A stretch of 50,763 nt of DNA from Ferruginibacter sp. (lineage in GTDB: Bacteria; Bacteroidota; Bacteroidia; Chitinophagales; Chitinophagaceae), in NCBI GenBank assembly GCA_017988335.1, contig JAGNRZ010000003.1:1-50763 (forward strand). Reading direction: 5' to 3'. Shown here piece after piece: positions 16,038-24,712 of this stretch. The position numbers and the translations under genes were made by a program. The notes under the pieces were generated by a model. The model was not told where the DNA came from. It saw only the letters and a program-made list of their open reading frames with translations, and ran no database searches. The stretch's first letter is position 1. The number at the start of each line of letters is the position of its first letter.

Positions 16038-17555
16038 GTGACTAAGCAATACATCTTTATTCAACTTCAGTGGCGTCGCATTACGTTCATCTGTTGTACT
16101 ACTATTTTACTTTTCTCATGTTCTGTTACAAAAAACTACAACCCCAATAAAAAATATAGTAAGCAACAACTACAACAAGATTATTCTTTACTAAAAAATA
16201 TTCTTGAAAAAAAACACCCTGCATTATATTGGTACACCGCAGCCGATAGTATGAATTACTATTTTGATAGGTACAACGCTATGCTTACAGATAGTATGAC
16301 AGAACATCAATTTGGTTGGAAAGTTTTAGCCCCATTATTAAGCAATATACATTGTGGCCACACCAGCTTTATGATGAGTAAGGGTTATAATAAATGGATT
16401 GCCGATAAACGCTTGCCAAGCTTTCCGTTATTCTTTAAAGTATGGAATGATACATTGGCTGTTACCAACAACCTTAATCGTAAAGACAGTATTTTTAAAA
16501 GAGGCACTATTGTAAAAGCTATCAACGGAAAAACTAGTGCTACTCTTATTAACGACATATTTAACTACCTAAGTGAAGATGGTTATGCCAACAATGTAAA
16601 TTATATAAGGCTTAGTAGCAACTTTCCTCTTTATCATCGTAACATTTATGGCTTACGCAAATTTTATGATGTGGAGTATATTGATAGTACAGGCAATACC
16701 AAAACTACAAAACTACCTTTGTTTGAAATTGTAAAAGATACTAGCAAAAAAAATACAATTACCCCTTTGGTAAAACGACCAAAGCCTACAAAAGAGCAAC
16801 GTTTATTAACTGCCCGTTCATTAGCAGTTGACACTCTTAACAACACAGCTATCATTACGTTAAATACATTTGGTAATGTAAGGTTGCGAAAGTTTTTTAG
16901 GCAAACATTTAGGTACATTAAAAAAACAGGTATTAATAATGTAGTGCTAGATATACGAAGTAATGGTGGTGGCAAAATGGACTTATCTACTTTACTTACT
17001 AAATATGTAAGCCGTAAAAAATTTAAAGTAGCAGATAGTGCTTATGCTGTAGCAAAATCGTTAAAGCCTTATTCAAAATATTTTAAAGGAAGATTTTTAA
17101 ACAACTTAGGATTACTTTTCTTCACCAAAAAGAAAAGCGATGGTAACTACCACTTTGGTATATGGGAAAGAAAGTGGTATAAACCTAAAACAAAAAACCA
17201 CTTTGATGGCAATTTGTATGTACTAACCAATGGGCAAACATTTTCTGCCTCTTCCTTATTTTGTAATGCTGTAAAAGGACAGCCCGGCATTACATTAGTA
17301 GGCGAAGAAACAGGCGGCGGCTGGCATGGCAATAGTGGTATTTTAATACCCGATATTATTTTGCCCAATACAAAGCTTAGAGTACGCCTACCATTGTTTA
17401 AATTAGTACAGTACAATCATGTGCCTAAAAATGGCACTGGCGTAACCCCTGATGTTTATGTACCTACTAGCTACGATGCCTTACTTAAAAGTAAAGATAG
17501 AAAAATGGAGGTGGTGATGGAGATGATAAAAGATAATAATAGAGGAAATAAGTAA
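16038..17555 (+). CDS. S41 family peptidase lipoprotein (C-terminal-processing-protease-like)
   Basis: This is a 505-residue protein with a lipoprotein signal ending LLFSC, from a GTG start at 16038. The S41 core is in the second half: NNVVLDIRSNGGGKMD (about 305-320), then LTNGQTFSASSLFCNAVK with the nucleophilic serine, and VGEETGGGWHGNSG. The N-terminal third (LLKNILEKKHPALYWY, GHTSFM) matches the cap domain of Bacteroidota S41 proteins. It probably cleaves peptides in the periplasm or at the surface. It follows the DUF5723-like gene by 20 nt. Confidence 0.92.
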   Translation: MTKQYIFIQLQWRRITFICCTTILLFSCSVTKNYNPNKKYSKQQLQQDYSLLKNILEKKHPALYWYTAADSMNYYFDRYNAMLTDSMTEHQFGWKVLAPLLSNIHCGHTSFMMSKGYNKWIADKRLPSFPLFFKVWNDTLAVTNNLNRKDSIFKRGTIVKAINGKTSATLINDIFNYLSEDGYANNVNYIRLSSNFPLYHRNIYGLRKFYDVEYIDSTGNTKTTKLPLFEIVKDTSKKNTITPLVKRPKPTKEQRLLTARSLAVDTLNNTAIITLNTFGNVRLRKFFRQTFRYIKKTGINNVVLDIRSNGGGKMDLSTLLTKYVSRKKFKVADSAYAVAKSLKPYSKYFKGRFLNNLGLLFFTKKKSDGNYHFGIWERKWYKPKTKNHFDGNLYVLTNGQTFSASSLFCNAVKGQPGITLVGEETGGGWHGNSGILIPDIILPNTKLRVRLPLFKLVQYNHVPKNGTGVTPDVYVPTSYDALLKSKDRKMEVVMEMIKDNNRGNK

Positions 17556-17678
17556 GCTAGTTTTATTTTGGACACTTTTGTGATTTAATAATAATGCAAA
17601 TTATGGCTCACAAATTAAAATAAATATATTATTTCTTCTACATCTTGTAGTTAATTTGATTATCTTAAAAAACTAAAT

Positions 17679-17741
17679 ATGCAAACTAACACCTCTACAT
17701 CAATCGCTAAAAAAAATCAATTTGTTTTAAGTGTGTTATGA
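17679..17741 (+). CDS. possible 20-residue ORF coupled to the next small ORF
   Basis: ATG at 17679 gives a 20-residue peptide (MQTNTSTSIAKKNQFVLSVL). Its stop overlaps the ATG of the next ORF (ATGA at 17738-17741), which would allow coupling. It may be a leader peptide or the remnant of a broken gene. There is no family match and chance is possible. Confidence 0.25.
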   Translation: MQTNTSTSIAKKNQFVLSVL

Positions 17742-17869
17742 ATGTTCATATTGTAGCATCTAATGAAGATGAAGCGTATGAAAAATTTTATGATTCAAAT
17801 AGAGCAGAGCTAAATGACGTAGAAATTTTTCTAGATGACATATTAAGTTTAGAGAAAATGGATAATTAA
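17738..17869 (+). CDS. possible 43-residue acidic protein
   Basis: The ORF MNVHIVASNEDEAYEKFYDS... is strongly acidic and ends just before the convergent HNH nuclease gene. Acidic small proteins next to nucleases are sometimes inhibitors, but nothing in the sequence proves a link. This ORF and the one before it are the only content of the 370-nt gap 17556-17925. Confidence 0.35.
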   Translation: MNVHIVASNEDEAYEKFYDSNRAELNDVEIFLDDILSLEKMDN

Positions 17870-17925
17870 AATAGCCTTCTGTTTTTTATTAAACAATATT
17901 CTTACTTTTTAGACTTTACATTGTA

Positions 17926-18651
17926 CTATCTTAAAAAGATTGAGTCAATATGATACTCTAGATATTTTATATGATTTTTATCAGTTTTTATTAATTTGAC
18001 ATCTGTATTAATTCCTAAAAAGAATTTATCATCTGCATTTAAAAATTTTGAAAACTCAATGTTCCCTTTTTTATTAAAACTAATATAACCTTTGTCAAAA
18101 AGCTTATCATAGTTAGGCGGCAATAACAAACCATTATAAAGGTCTATTCTTTCAATATTACTGGAATCTTTCCAAGGTTTTATATGTGAAGCGATAAGTA
18201 AATCAAATCTGTTGTATTTATTTATTGAGGAAGATTCCCAATAGTTTATCAAACTCTTTCGATAATTGCCTTGCCCAACTCGGGAAAGTATTATTGCATT
18301 TTTTTCCGTAACGGATAATGATTTATCTGTCTCTACATCTTCAATATTTTTATTAATAAGTTTGTTGTTTTCAACTTCAAAATCCGATTCAATAAACTCT
18401 AAGTATTTTTTTAAAGCCGACTTAAAGTCACTAATATCTTTTTCTCTTGTATATTTTTCTCGGCTTTTACGCTTTATTTTTTCGCTTTCAACTATATTAT
18501 CAATTTTTAAAGCGTTAAGTGTATTATCAATAACATAGGATTGTGAAAGGAACTTCAACCAAGACAAATAGTTACTCTTGGTTCTTGTATTTTTATAGCC
18601 TCTTGAAGTCATAAACTGATAGAATTCAGATGCAGAATCATTAAATGTCAT
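17926..18651 (-). CDS. HNH endonuclease (HNH_2-like), solitary
   Basis: This is a 241-residue protein whose C-terminal half is an HNH_2-type nuclease. GQGNYRKSLINYW (about 126-138) is followed by LLIASHIKPWKDSSNIERID and LYNGLLLPPNYDKLFDKGYISF (about 153-197). The catalytic histidine in ASHIKPW and the downstream asparagine and aspartate are present, although the usual Cys-x-x-T/S-G segment before it is replaced by SSSINKYNRF. Residues 5-35 (SEFYQFMTSRGYKNTRTKS...) resemble the helical core-binding domain of recombinases, a possible DNA-reading part. No methylase lies nearby, so a modification-dependent restriction role is possible. Confidence 0.82.
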   Translation of the reverse strand: MTFNDSASEFYQFMTSRGYKNTRTKSNYLSWLKFLSQSYVIDNTLNALKIDNIVESEKIKRKSREKYTREKDISDFKSALKKYLEFIESDFEVENNKLINKNIEDVETDKSLSVTEKNAIILSRVGQGNYRKSLINYWESSSINKYNRFDLLIASHIKPWKDSSNIERIDLYNGLLLPPNYDKLFDKGYISFNKKGNIEFSKFLNADDKFFLGINTDVKLIKTDKNHIKYLEYHIDSIFLR

Positions 18652-18696
18652 AAAATCTTTCTTTATAGTTTTAGATTACTTTAACTTTTGATTATT

Positions 18697-19503
18697 CTAT
18701 GCCAAACTAAACCCATCCCCATCTTTCCAAAACGGAAATTTTTCTCTTACATCATTTAAAAAATCTTTTGATAAAGCAATTGTATTAATGTCTTCTTCAT
18801 CTGCCATGTGGTAAAGTACTTGGCCTAATGGGTCAATTACTAAACTATTACCGCTGTGGTAAATATCATTGCCATCTGTACCTACTCTATTTACACCTAC
18901 CACATAACATTGGTTTTCTATTGCTCTTGCACAAAGCAGAGTTTTCCAAGCATGGCTTCTTTTTTGGGGCCAGTTAGCTACATAAATTAAAACATCGTAC
19001 TCAACCTCACCCCCATCCCCTCTCCTATGGGAGAGGGGTGATTGCCTTGCCCAAACCGGAAATCGCAAATCGTAACAAACTTGTAAATTAATTTTAAAGC
19101 CCTTAACCTGTGCTATTAAACGCTTATTACCTGCTGTGTAAAATTTATCTTCTTGCCCAAAAGCAAATAAATGGCGTTTATCGTAATACCCATATTGCCC
19201 GTTGGGCAGCATCCAAATTAATCTATTAAAGTAATTACCTTCTTCTTCAATTATTACACTACCTGTAAGTACAATTTTATTTTGAGCACTTACTCTTTTC
19301 ATCCAATTTACGGTTTCACCATCCATAGTTTCGGCCAGTTTGCTAGGTTGCATACTAAAGCCTGTGCTAAACATTTCGGGTAGTATTACAATTTCGGTAG
19401 GGCTTTGTATGTTATTGATTTTGTGCTCAAAAGCATCTAAATTGGCGACCTTATCTTCCCAAATTAAATTGACCTGTATGGTGGTGATGGATAGTGTACT
19501 CAT
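18697..19503 (-). CDS. omega-amidase / nitrilase superfamily hydrolase with a 14-residue repeat-derived insertion
   Basis: This is a carbon-nitrogen hydrolase of 268 residues. The catalytic triad is complete: Glu43 (LPEMFSTGF), Lys109 (YYDKRHLF) and Cys143 (QVCYDLRFPVW). ANWPQKRSHAWKTLLCARAIEN and NRVGTDGNDIYHSGNS also match bacterial omega-amidases, which hydrolyse 2-oxoglutaramate or 2-oxosuccinamate. Between WARQ and YDVLIYVANWP sits SPLSHRRGDGGEVE (155-168), encoded by a copy of the CCTCACCCC/GGGGTGA intergenic hairpin repeat. Relatives have only a few residues there. The insertion lies 12 residues after the nucleophile and probably forms a surface loop. Confidence 0.92.
   Translation of the reverse strand: MSTLSITTIQVNLIWEDKVANLDAFEHKINNIQSPTEIVILPEMFSTGFSMQPSKLAETMDGETVNWMKRVSAQNKIVLTGSVIIEEEGNYFNRLIWMLPNGQYGYYDKRHLFAFGQEDKFYTAGNKRLIAQVKGFKINLQVCYDLRFPVWARQSPLSHRRGDGGEVEYDVLIYVANWPQKRSHAWKTLLCARAIENQCYVVGVNRVGTDGNDIYHSGNSLVIDPLGQVLYHMADEEDINTIALSKDFLNDVREKFPFWKDGDGFSLA
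19000..19041. repeat. 'CCTCACCCC...CTCTCC-GGAGAGGGG' hairpin repeat inside the omega-amidase gene
   Basis: Forty-two bases with CCCCTCTCC and GGAGAGGGG arms around TAT, preceded by CCTCACCCCC. They are read in frame as 14 residues. An intergenic relative is at 31503-31540 upstream of the padR gene, and a partial one (ACCTCACCCCAAC) at about 26414-26426. Confidence 0.85.
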
Positions 19504-19601
19504 ATCTTACATTAAAGCTACACAATAAAGTAAATATTTCTGCGTTTTCTAATGTACTAGCAAAATTTTTAATATAAATATCTTTAAAAAACTGAAAAGC
19601 C

Positions 19602-19724
19602 ATGTTTAACTTATTACACAAAATTTTCGGTAAGCTATTACATAGCCCCGATATTTATCCAATAAAGTATTACAAAAAACACCAAAGGTTTCATAAGCGT
19701 TGGCAAATGACAGCGGTTAAGTAA
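19602..19724 (+). CDS. possible 40-residue basic protein
   Basis: The ORF MFNLLHKIFGKLLHS... is rich in lysine, histidine and aromatic residues, with an amphipathic first half. No family is recognised. It is one of two small ORFs in the 458-nt gap between the omega-amidase and SNF2 genes; otherwise that gap shows nothing. Confidence 0.35.
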   Translation: MFNLLHKIFGKLLHSPDIYPIKYYKKHQRFHKRWQMTAVK

Positions 19725-19833
19725 CTATGTATGTTTTTCGGAAATTACCGAACCTAAAAATCAGCAAAATCACTCTTGACAATGCTTTGAAAGGGTGAGT
19801 ATTTTTAACGTTCAAAAAAATATCCGATTTGTT

Positions 19834-19965
19834 ATGACAAAACCTAACACTCAAGAAAGTATTATTTCAATTGTACTAAAAGAAATGTTTAGTGCTTTTA
19901 AAGTATTATTTCAATCCAACAGTAACAAGGAGTTTAGAAGATTGAAAGATTTTATCTCTTCTTAA
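19834..19965 (+). CDS. possible 43-residue protein
   Basis: The ORF MTKPNTQESIISIVLKEMFS... is predicted helical and ends with a 4-bp tail-to-tail overlap with the SNF2 gene, a close packing typical of real genes here. No function can be suggested. Confidence 0.35.
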   Translation: MTKPNTQESIISIVLKEMFSAFKVLFQSNSNKEFRRLKDFISS

Positions 19966-22900
19966 CTAAACAAATACTCTACATCTGCTTTAGTCAATGC
20001 TTTTACAAAGCCACTATCATCGGCAATTAATTCTTTTGCTAGTATGCGTTTGCGTTCTTGTAACTGCAAAATTTTATCTTCAATAGTATCAATACAAATC
20101 ATACGGTAAGCAAAAATGTTTTTGGTTTGCCCAATACGGTGTGTACGGTCAATGGCTTGCTGCTCCACAGCTGGGTTCCACCAAGGATCAACTATATACA
20201 CATAATCTGCCGCTGTTAAATTTAAACCCACACCTCCTGCTTTTAATGAAATTAAAAACACTCTACACTCATCATTGTTTTGAAAATTTTGAATAGCCTT
20301 TTCTCTATCGGGTGCACTTGTACTACCATCAAAATATTCAAACTTTATATTATTCTCGGTAAGCTTTTCTTTTATTAAACCCAACATGCCTAAAAATTGA
20401 GAAAATATCAACGCTTTATGATCACCAATATTTTCTGTAATTTCTCTTGTTAGTTCTTCTAACTTAATACTTTCGTTAGGATATTTTTCTTCTTCATTTA
20501 ATATGGCTGGGCTATCACAAATTTGCCTAAGCTTCATTAAGCCCTGTAAAATAGTTAACTGACTTTTTTGAATACCTTGCTCATCAATAGTACCCATAAT
20601 TTTATCTCTATAGGTATTTCTGTAGGCTTCGTAAATTTTACGTTGCTCTTTTTCCATTTCGCAAAACAAAATGGTTTCGGTTTTTTCGGGCAAATCTTTT
20701 GCCACTTGCTCTTTAGTTCGGCGTAATATAAATGGATATAGCAATTTTCTTAAATGCTCTTTTTGTTCCATTTCGCCAAACTTATCAATAGGTGTAGCAA
20801 ATTCGTTTCTAAAAAACTCCATACTACCCAACAAGCCTGGGTTTAAAAAATTCATTTGAGCAAAAATATCAAACGTATTGTTTTGTAGCGGTGTACCACT
20901 CATGCACAATCTATTTTTTGCCGTTAATAAGCAAGCCGCTTTTGTAACTTTTGATGATGGGTTTTTTATGGCCTGGCTTTCATCAAGCACTACATAATCA
21001 AAATTAATTTTTAGCAATACTTGTATATCGCTACGCAAAGTGCCATACGTAGTAATTATTACATTAAATTTTTGTAACTCATCGGCATTGCGGCTACGCA
21101 TACTACCATGGTGTATATGCCAAGTAAGCGATGGTGTAAATTTTTCTATTTCGTTTTTCCAGTTATATATAAGTGTGGTAGGGCATACAACTATTGCTTT
21201 TAATCCATTGTTGATAGACTTGTAATGCTGTAGCATACTTAATGCTTGTATGGTTTTACCCAAACCCATATCATCTGCCAAAATACCACCCCAACCTACA
21301 TCGTTTAAATAATTTAACCACTGATAACCCGATGCTTGATACGGCCTAAGTATAGGCTGTAAATTAGCAGGAGGCTGGGTTTCAGGAATATTTTTAAACT
21401 CTTTTAGGCGTTCGTATTTTTCATCTAACTCAAAACTTAATTCTGTTTCATTTCTATTTTCATACAAATCATCTATCACACTCATGTGATATTTTGATAA
21501 ACGCAACTGATTGCTTCTACCATCACCCACTTTAAATAGTAATGAATAACGTTGCAACCATTCATCTGGCAAAATACCCAACGTACCATCGCCAAGTTGC
21601 ACAAAAGATTGTTTGTTTACCAATGCCTTCTTAATATCATCTATGCCTACTCGTTGCCCATCAAAATCAATTTCTACTTTTGCATCAAACCAATCTAATC
21701 CGCTGCTAACATGTATGTGAGTGCTAGGTTTAGATGTATTAAATTTAAAATTCTTTAACGCCTCAAAACCAAACACTGGCACTTTCTTTTCCTTCATTGT
21801 ATCTACAAAAAGAAAAAACCAATTGTTGCGTAATACATCGGCGCCTTTTAAAATATAACTTGTTCTATCATTATCTAAAATAAAAGAAGAGTGAAGGGCT
21901 TGTAGTTTTCCAAAAAAATCTTGTTCAACTTCTTTATTGCGATGTATGATTAAAATTTTATCGCCATCGGGTATTGTAATGGTATCCTTATTATTAGCAA
22001 CAGTTTCAAACCCTTTGTAATTAAATACAGGTTGAAATAAAAGATAATCGCCTTTTTCTAATAATAAAATTTTAATATCTGGCGTAACATCTTTTACTTC
22101 TTTTACTAAGCTTTTATCAAATTCTACCGCATACTCTTTTGTAAGTGGTAAAATAGTTTTTTGTATAGCGGTAGCCCAGTTTTCCTTGCTTAGTTTAATA
22201 TTGCCTTCTGCATTAAATTTTTGTGCTTGTTCAATATCTTCTGTTTTTTGCCAAGTGTACAATGTATTTTCATGCAAAAAAACTAAGCTACTTGCACATT
22301 CATTTTTTTCAAAAGGTATAGTGCTGCTAGCTGCTTTTACCATACACACAATTTCCAATTGGTTTTTATTGGCCATTACTTTAAATAATGGAGAAATGGG
22401 GTCGTCGCTAAATGTTACTTCCTTTAAATTTTCTGTTTTAAATATTTTTTTGGGTGGCAGTATAAATGCAAAATGATTAGCCGTTTGCTCTTCAAACAAT
22501 TTTTTTAATTTAGGTTGAAGATATTCTGCCATTAAATATTTTGTTTCTTCTGGCAGCTCATCATTTTCATTGTGTACAATATTTTCCCAAATACCACTAA
22601 AGGGTGAGTTTCTATCTAAATACTTATTTACTTCACTAGTTTGAAATTTACGTATTTGTTGTAACAGTTGTTTATCCTCTTCATCAAATACTTCTGCATT
22701 AACAAATTTTGATAGGTCAAGCTTTTCTACTTTGCCTAAATATTTCTTTTTGTCTTCATCGCACTCTCCAGCAATTGCATCAACACTAAAATAAGGGTAT
22801 GTTTTTTCATTAAAATTAAAAACGATACCTAGTTTTTTTTCTGCTACGGCTACGGCTGTATCTTCCTCTTGCTGTGGGGTTTTCACCATAAAAAATGGTT

Positions 22901-23717
22901 CTGCCTTAGGTTGCGGAGCAACTGCATTTACTCTTTTAATTGTAGTATCTAATACTTTTAAAAAAGGTTTGCCTTCTTTATAAATAAATTCAAACTTACC
23001 TGTTAAATCATCGGTTAGTGAGTAGCCATAAATTTGAAGCAGTTTATTTTTTTCTTTATCCCAATTTCGAATGCTATCAAAATAGTTAGCACCATAGGCA
23101 TTTACTAGTTGCAAAAACAACATTATTTTATGTTCACATAAAGGGTGTTCGTATTCTGCACATTTACATGAAGTGTCAAAATTTCTTTCTTCATTTTTTT
23201 GAATAACTAAAGGATATGTTTCACCTAAATATTCTAACTCGGCCTCTACTCGTTCATCTTTTGCTTTAATAATATTTGCTTTGGCGTTGCGTAAAATATT
23301 TTCTGCTGCATTGTAAATAGCTGGTGATGATAATAGTTTTATCATTTTTAAATCAATATGCTTCATTTTAGCAACAGTATGCAATTGATTGTATTGAATA
23401 TTGCTATTACCCAACATATTTTTATCTACCATTTCTTGCAAACGCAATAGGGCAGCGGCTTCGTGGCGACAGATATCGCTTAAGTTGTAGGGGCAAGTAC
23501 AGCGTAAATTAATTAGTTTAGCATCGGTAAACTTTTGAATATACACTTTATAAAAAGTAGCATAGCTATCATCCTTTACTCTAAACACCACACTATTCAT
23601 TAGCTGGTCGTTTTCTATCATTTCAACAAAACCACTAGAATGAATTTTTTTTCCACGGCGTATTACTTCATCGGAGCCGTTGTTGTAAACATGTTTAATT
23701 AAATGCGATAAAGCCAA
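19962..23717 (-). CDS. SWIM zinc-finger SNF2-family DNA helicase/translocase
   Basis: This is a 1251-residue SNF2 ATPase. Near the N-terminus, CTCPYNLSDICRH (Cys73, Cys75, Cys83, His85) is a SWIM zinc finger; a second similar cluster is CKCAEYEHPLCEH (184-196). The C-terminal third holds the helicase: Walker A ADDMGLGKT, Walker B variant VVLDESQAIKN (DESQ instead of DEAH), MSGTPLQNNTFD, ILRRTKEQVAKDLPEKTE, and motifs V-VI (SLKAGGVGLNLTAADYV, DRTHRIGQT). Such proteins translocate on duplex DNA; the cellular role in bacteria is little known. No ATG precedes the conserved N-terminus, so a TTG start at 23717 is used. A 'GATGTTAGATGTACG' repeat sits 15 nt upstream. Confidence 0.93.
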   Translation of the reverse strand: MALSHLIKHVYNNGSDEVIRRGKKIHSSGFVEMIENDQLMNSVVFRVKDDSYATFYKVYIQKFTDAKLINLRCTCPYNLSDICRHEAAALLRLQEMVDKNMLGNSNIQYNQLHTVAKMKHIDLKMIKLLSSPAIYNAAENILRNAKANIIKAKDERVEAELEYLGETYPLVIQKNEERNFDTSCKCAEYEHPLCEHKIMLFLQLVNAYGANYFDSIRNWDKEKNKLLQIYGYSLTDDLTGKFEFIYKEGKPFLKVLDTTIKRVNAVAPQPKAEPFFMVKTPQQEEDTAVAVAEKKLGIVFNFNEKTYPYFSVDAIAGECDEDKKKYLGKVEKLDLSKFVNAEVFDEEDKQLLQQIRKFQTSEVNKYLDRNSPFSGIWENIVHNENDELPEETKYLMAEYLQPKLKKLFEEQTANHFAFILPPKKIFKTENLKEVTFSDDPISPLFKVMANKNQLEIVCMVKAASSTIPFEKNECASSLVFLHENTLYTWQKTEDIEQAQKFNAEGNIKLSKENWATAIQKTILPLTKEYAVEFDKSLVKEVKDVTPDIKILLLEKGDYLLFQPVFNYKGFETVANNKDTITIPDGDKILIIHRNKEVEQDFFGKLQALHSSFILDNDRTSYILKGADVLRNNWFFLFVDTMKEKKVPVFGFEALKNFKFNTSKPSTHIHVSSGLDWFDAKVEIDFDGQRVGIDDIKKALVNKQSFVQLGDGTLGILPDEWLQRYSLLFKVGDGRSNQLRLSKYHMSVIDDLYENRNETELSFELDEKYERLKEFKNIPETQPPANLQPILRPYQASGYQWLNYLNDVGWGGILADDMGLGKTIQALSMLQHYKSINNGLKAIVVCPTTLIYNWKNEIEKFTPSLTWHIHHGSMRSRNADELQKFNVIITTYGTLRSDIQVLLKINFDYVVLDESQAIKNPSSKVTKAACLLTAKNRLCMSGTPLQNNTFDIFAQMNFLNPGLLGSMEFFRNEFATPIDKFGEMEQKEHLRKLLYPFILRRTKEQVAKDLPEKTETILFCEMEKEQRKIYEAYRNTYRDKIMGTIDEQGIQKSQLTILQGLMKLRQICDSPAILNEEEKYPNESIKLEELTREITENIGDHKALIFSQFLGMLGLIKEKLTENNIKFEYFDGSTSAPDREKAIQNFQNNDECRVFLISLKAGGVGLNLTAADYVYIVDPWWNPAVEQQAIDRTHRIGQTKNIFAYRMICIDTIEDKILQLQERKRILAKELIADDSGFVKALTKADVEYLFS

Positions 23718-23731
23718 AATTATGTTAGATT

Positions 23732-23750
23732 TTAGATGTTAGATGTACGA
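23732..23750 (+). repeat. 'GATGTTAGATGTACG' repeat, copy R4
   Basis: TTAGATGTTAGATGTACGA shares the core of the repeats that flank the four-helix-bundle gene. It lies in the gap just upstream of the SNF2 gene, as a single arm without an inverted partner. Confidence 0.7.
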
Positions 23751-23861
23751 TTGCCTTTACCTTTAGCTAACACTGGTTCAGAAAAGGGCAATTTGCAAAA
23801 GTAAAGGAAAACTTTTGGTATTTGAGGTGATTAAGAGAAGATTGTGAAAAACTTAATGTTT

Positions 23862-24590
23862 TTATCTACCCACCAACTTCCCATCCTCATACAGCGGCAA
23901 CACATTTGCACCATCTGGTGTTAGGCAAAATTTAATATCTTCTATTAATCCAAAACGTTCTACCAAGCGGTGATAGTGCGTAAGCTGTGGTGCAAAATTT
24001 ATTAAATTATTTTTATGCTGATTGTATAATAATTCTGCCGTTAGGCTACTATCGCAATGAATGGTGAAGTTTTCTTTTATGTTATTAATAACAGCACCAG
24101 CAAATAAAGTGTCTTCTAAATTAAATCTATCTTTCCAGCCTGCACAACCCAATACCACATTTTTATTTTGCTCAACCAAAAAATTACATACTGCACTTAA
24201 ATTAGGGAAAGAGCCGGTTATAATGGTTGTGGCGTTATTATCCAATGCCATTTGCAACAACTTAGTACCGTTAGTTGTGGTTAACACTAAGGTTTTGTCT
24301 TGTATAAAATCTCTACTGTACTCTAATGGCGAATTACCGTGTTGCAAACCTTCCGCTAATTTTCCATCTCTTTCGCCTGCGGCAATGCCATCAATTCTTT
24401 TACTTATTTCAATGGCTTTAGCCACTTCATCTACAGGTATAATACATTTTGCACCATTGTGCAATGCAGCAGCAATGGTACTTGTAGCTCTAAATACATC
24501 AATAATTACAACAACAGCATTGGTTAAATCGTATAAATGTAAAAGTGCTGGCGAAAAGCAAGTATGTAAAGTAGGTTTGTTGTTTTGCAT
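23862..24590 (-). CDS. comB: 2-phosphosulfolactate phosphatase
   Basis: ComB family, 242 residues from the ATG at 24590. The family fold is recognised by VVVIIDVFRATSTIAAAL (about 24-41), AAGERDGKLAEGLQHGNSPLE, LVLTTTNGTKLL and GCAGWKDRFNLEDTLFAGAV. Known members remove phosphate from 2-phosphosulfolactate in coenzyme M synthesis of archaea. Many bacteria without that pathway carry homologues, so the substrate here is uncertain. A -7 box ends 4 nt before the ATG and overlies the longer alternative start at 24608. Confidence 0.92.
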   Translation of the reverse strand: MQNNKPTLHTCFSPALLHLYDLTNAVVVIIDVFRATSTIAAALHNGAKCIIPVDEVAKAIEISKRIDGIAAGERDGKLAEGLQHGNSPLEYSRDFIQDKTLVLTTTNGTKLLQMALDNNATTIITGSFPNLSAVCNFLVEQNKNVVLGCAGWKDRFNLEDTLFAGAVINNIKENFTIHCDSSLTAELLYNQHKNNLINFAPQLTHYHRLVERFGLIEDIKFCLTPDGANVLPLYEDGKLVGR

Positions 24591-24594
24591 AGGG

Positions 24595-24602
24595 CAAAAA
24601 TA
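24595..24602 (-). promoter_or_regulatory. Bacteroidota -7 promoter box of comB
   Basis: TATTTTTG matches TAnnTTTG and ends 4 nt before the ATG at 24590; the transcript would be leaderless or nearly so. Confidence 0.5.
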
Positions 24603-24712
24603 AAACAATAATAATTAAGAAAAATTAAGCATGTTTTTTAACCATTAAGGCATTGAGGGGATTAAGATATTTTCTTAGTTTATCTTAATTTCTTAATAGT
24701 TTTTTTATATAA

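Noticed and set aside
24061-24603. Plus-strand ORF of 180 residues opposite comB
   Set aside because: comB is clearly conserved on the other strand; the antisense frame shows no domain.
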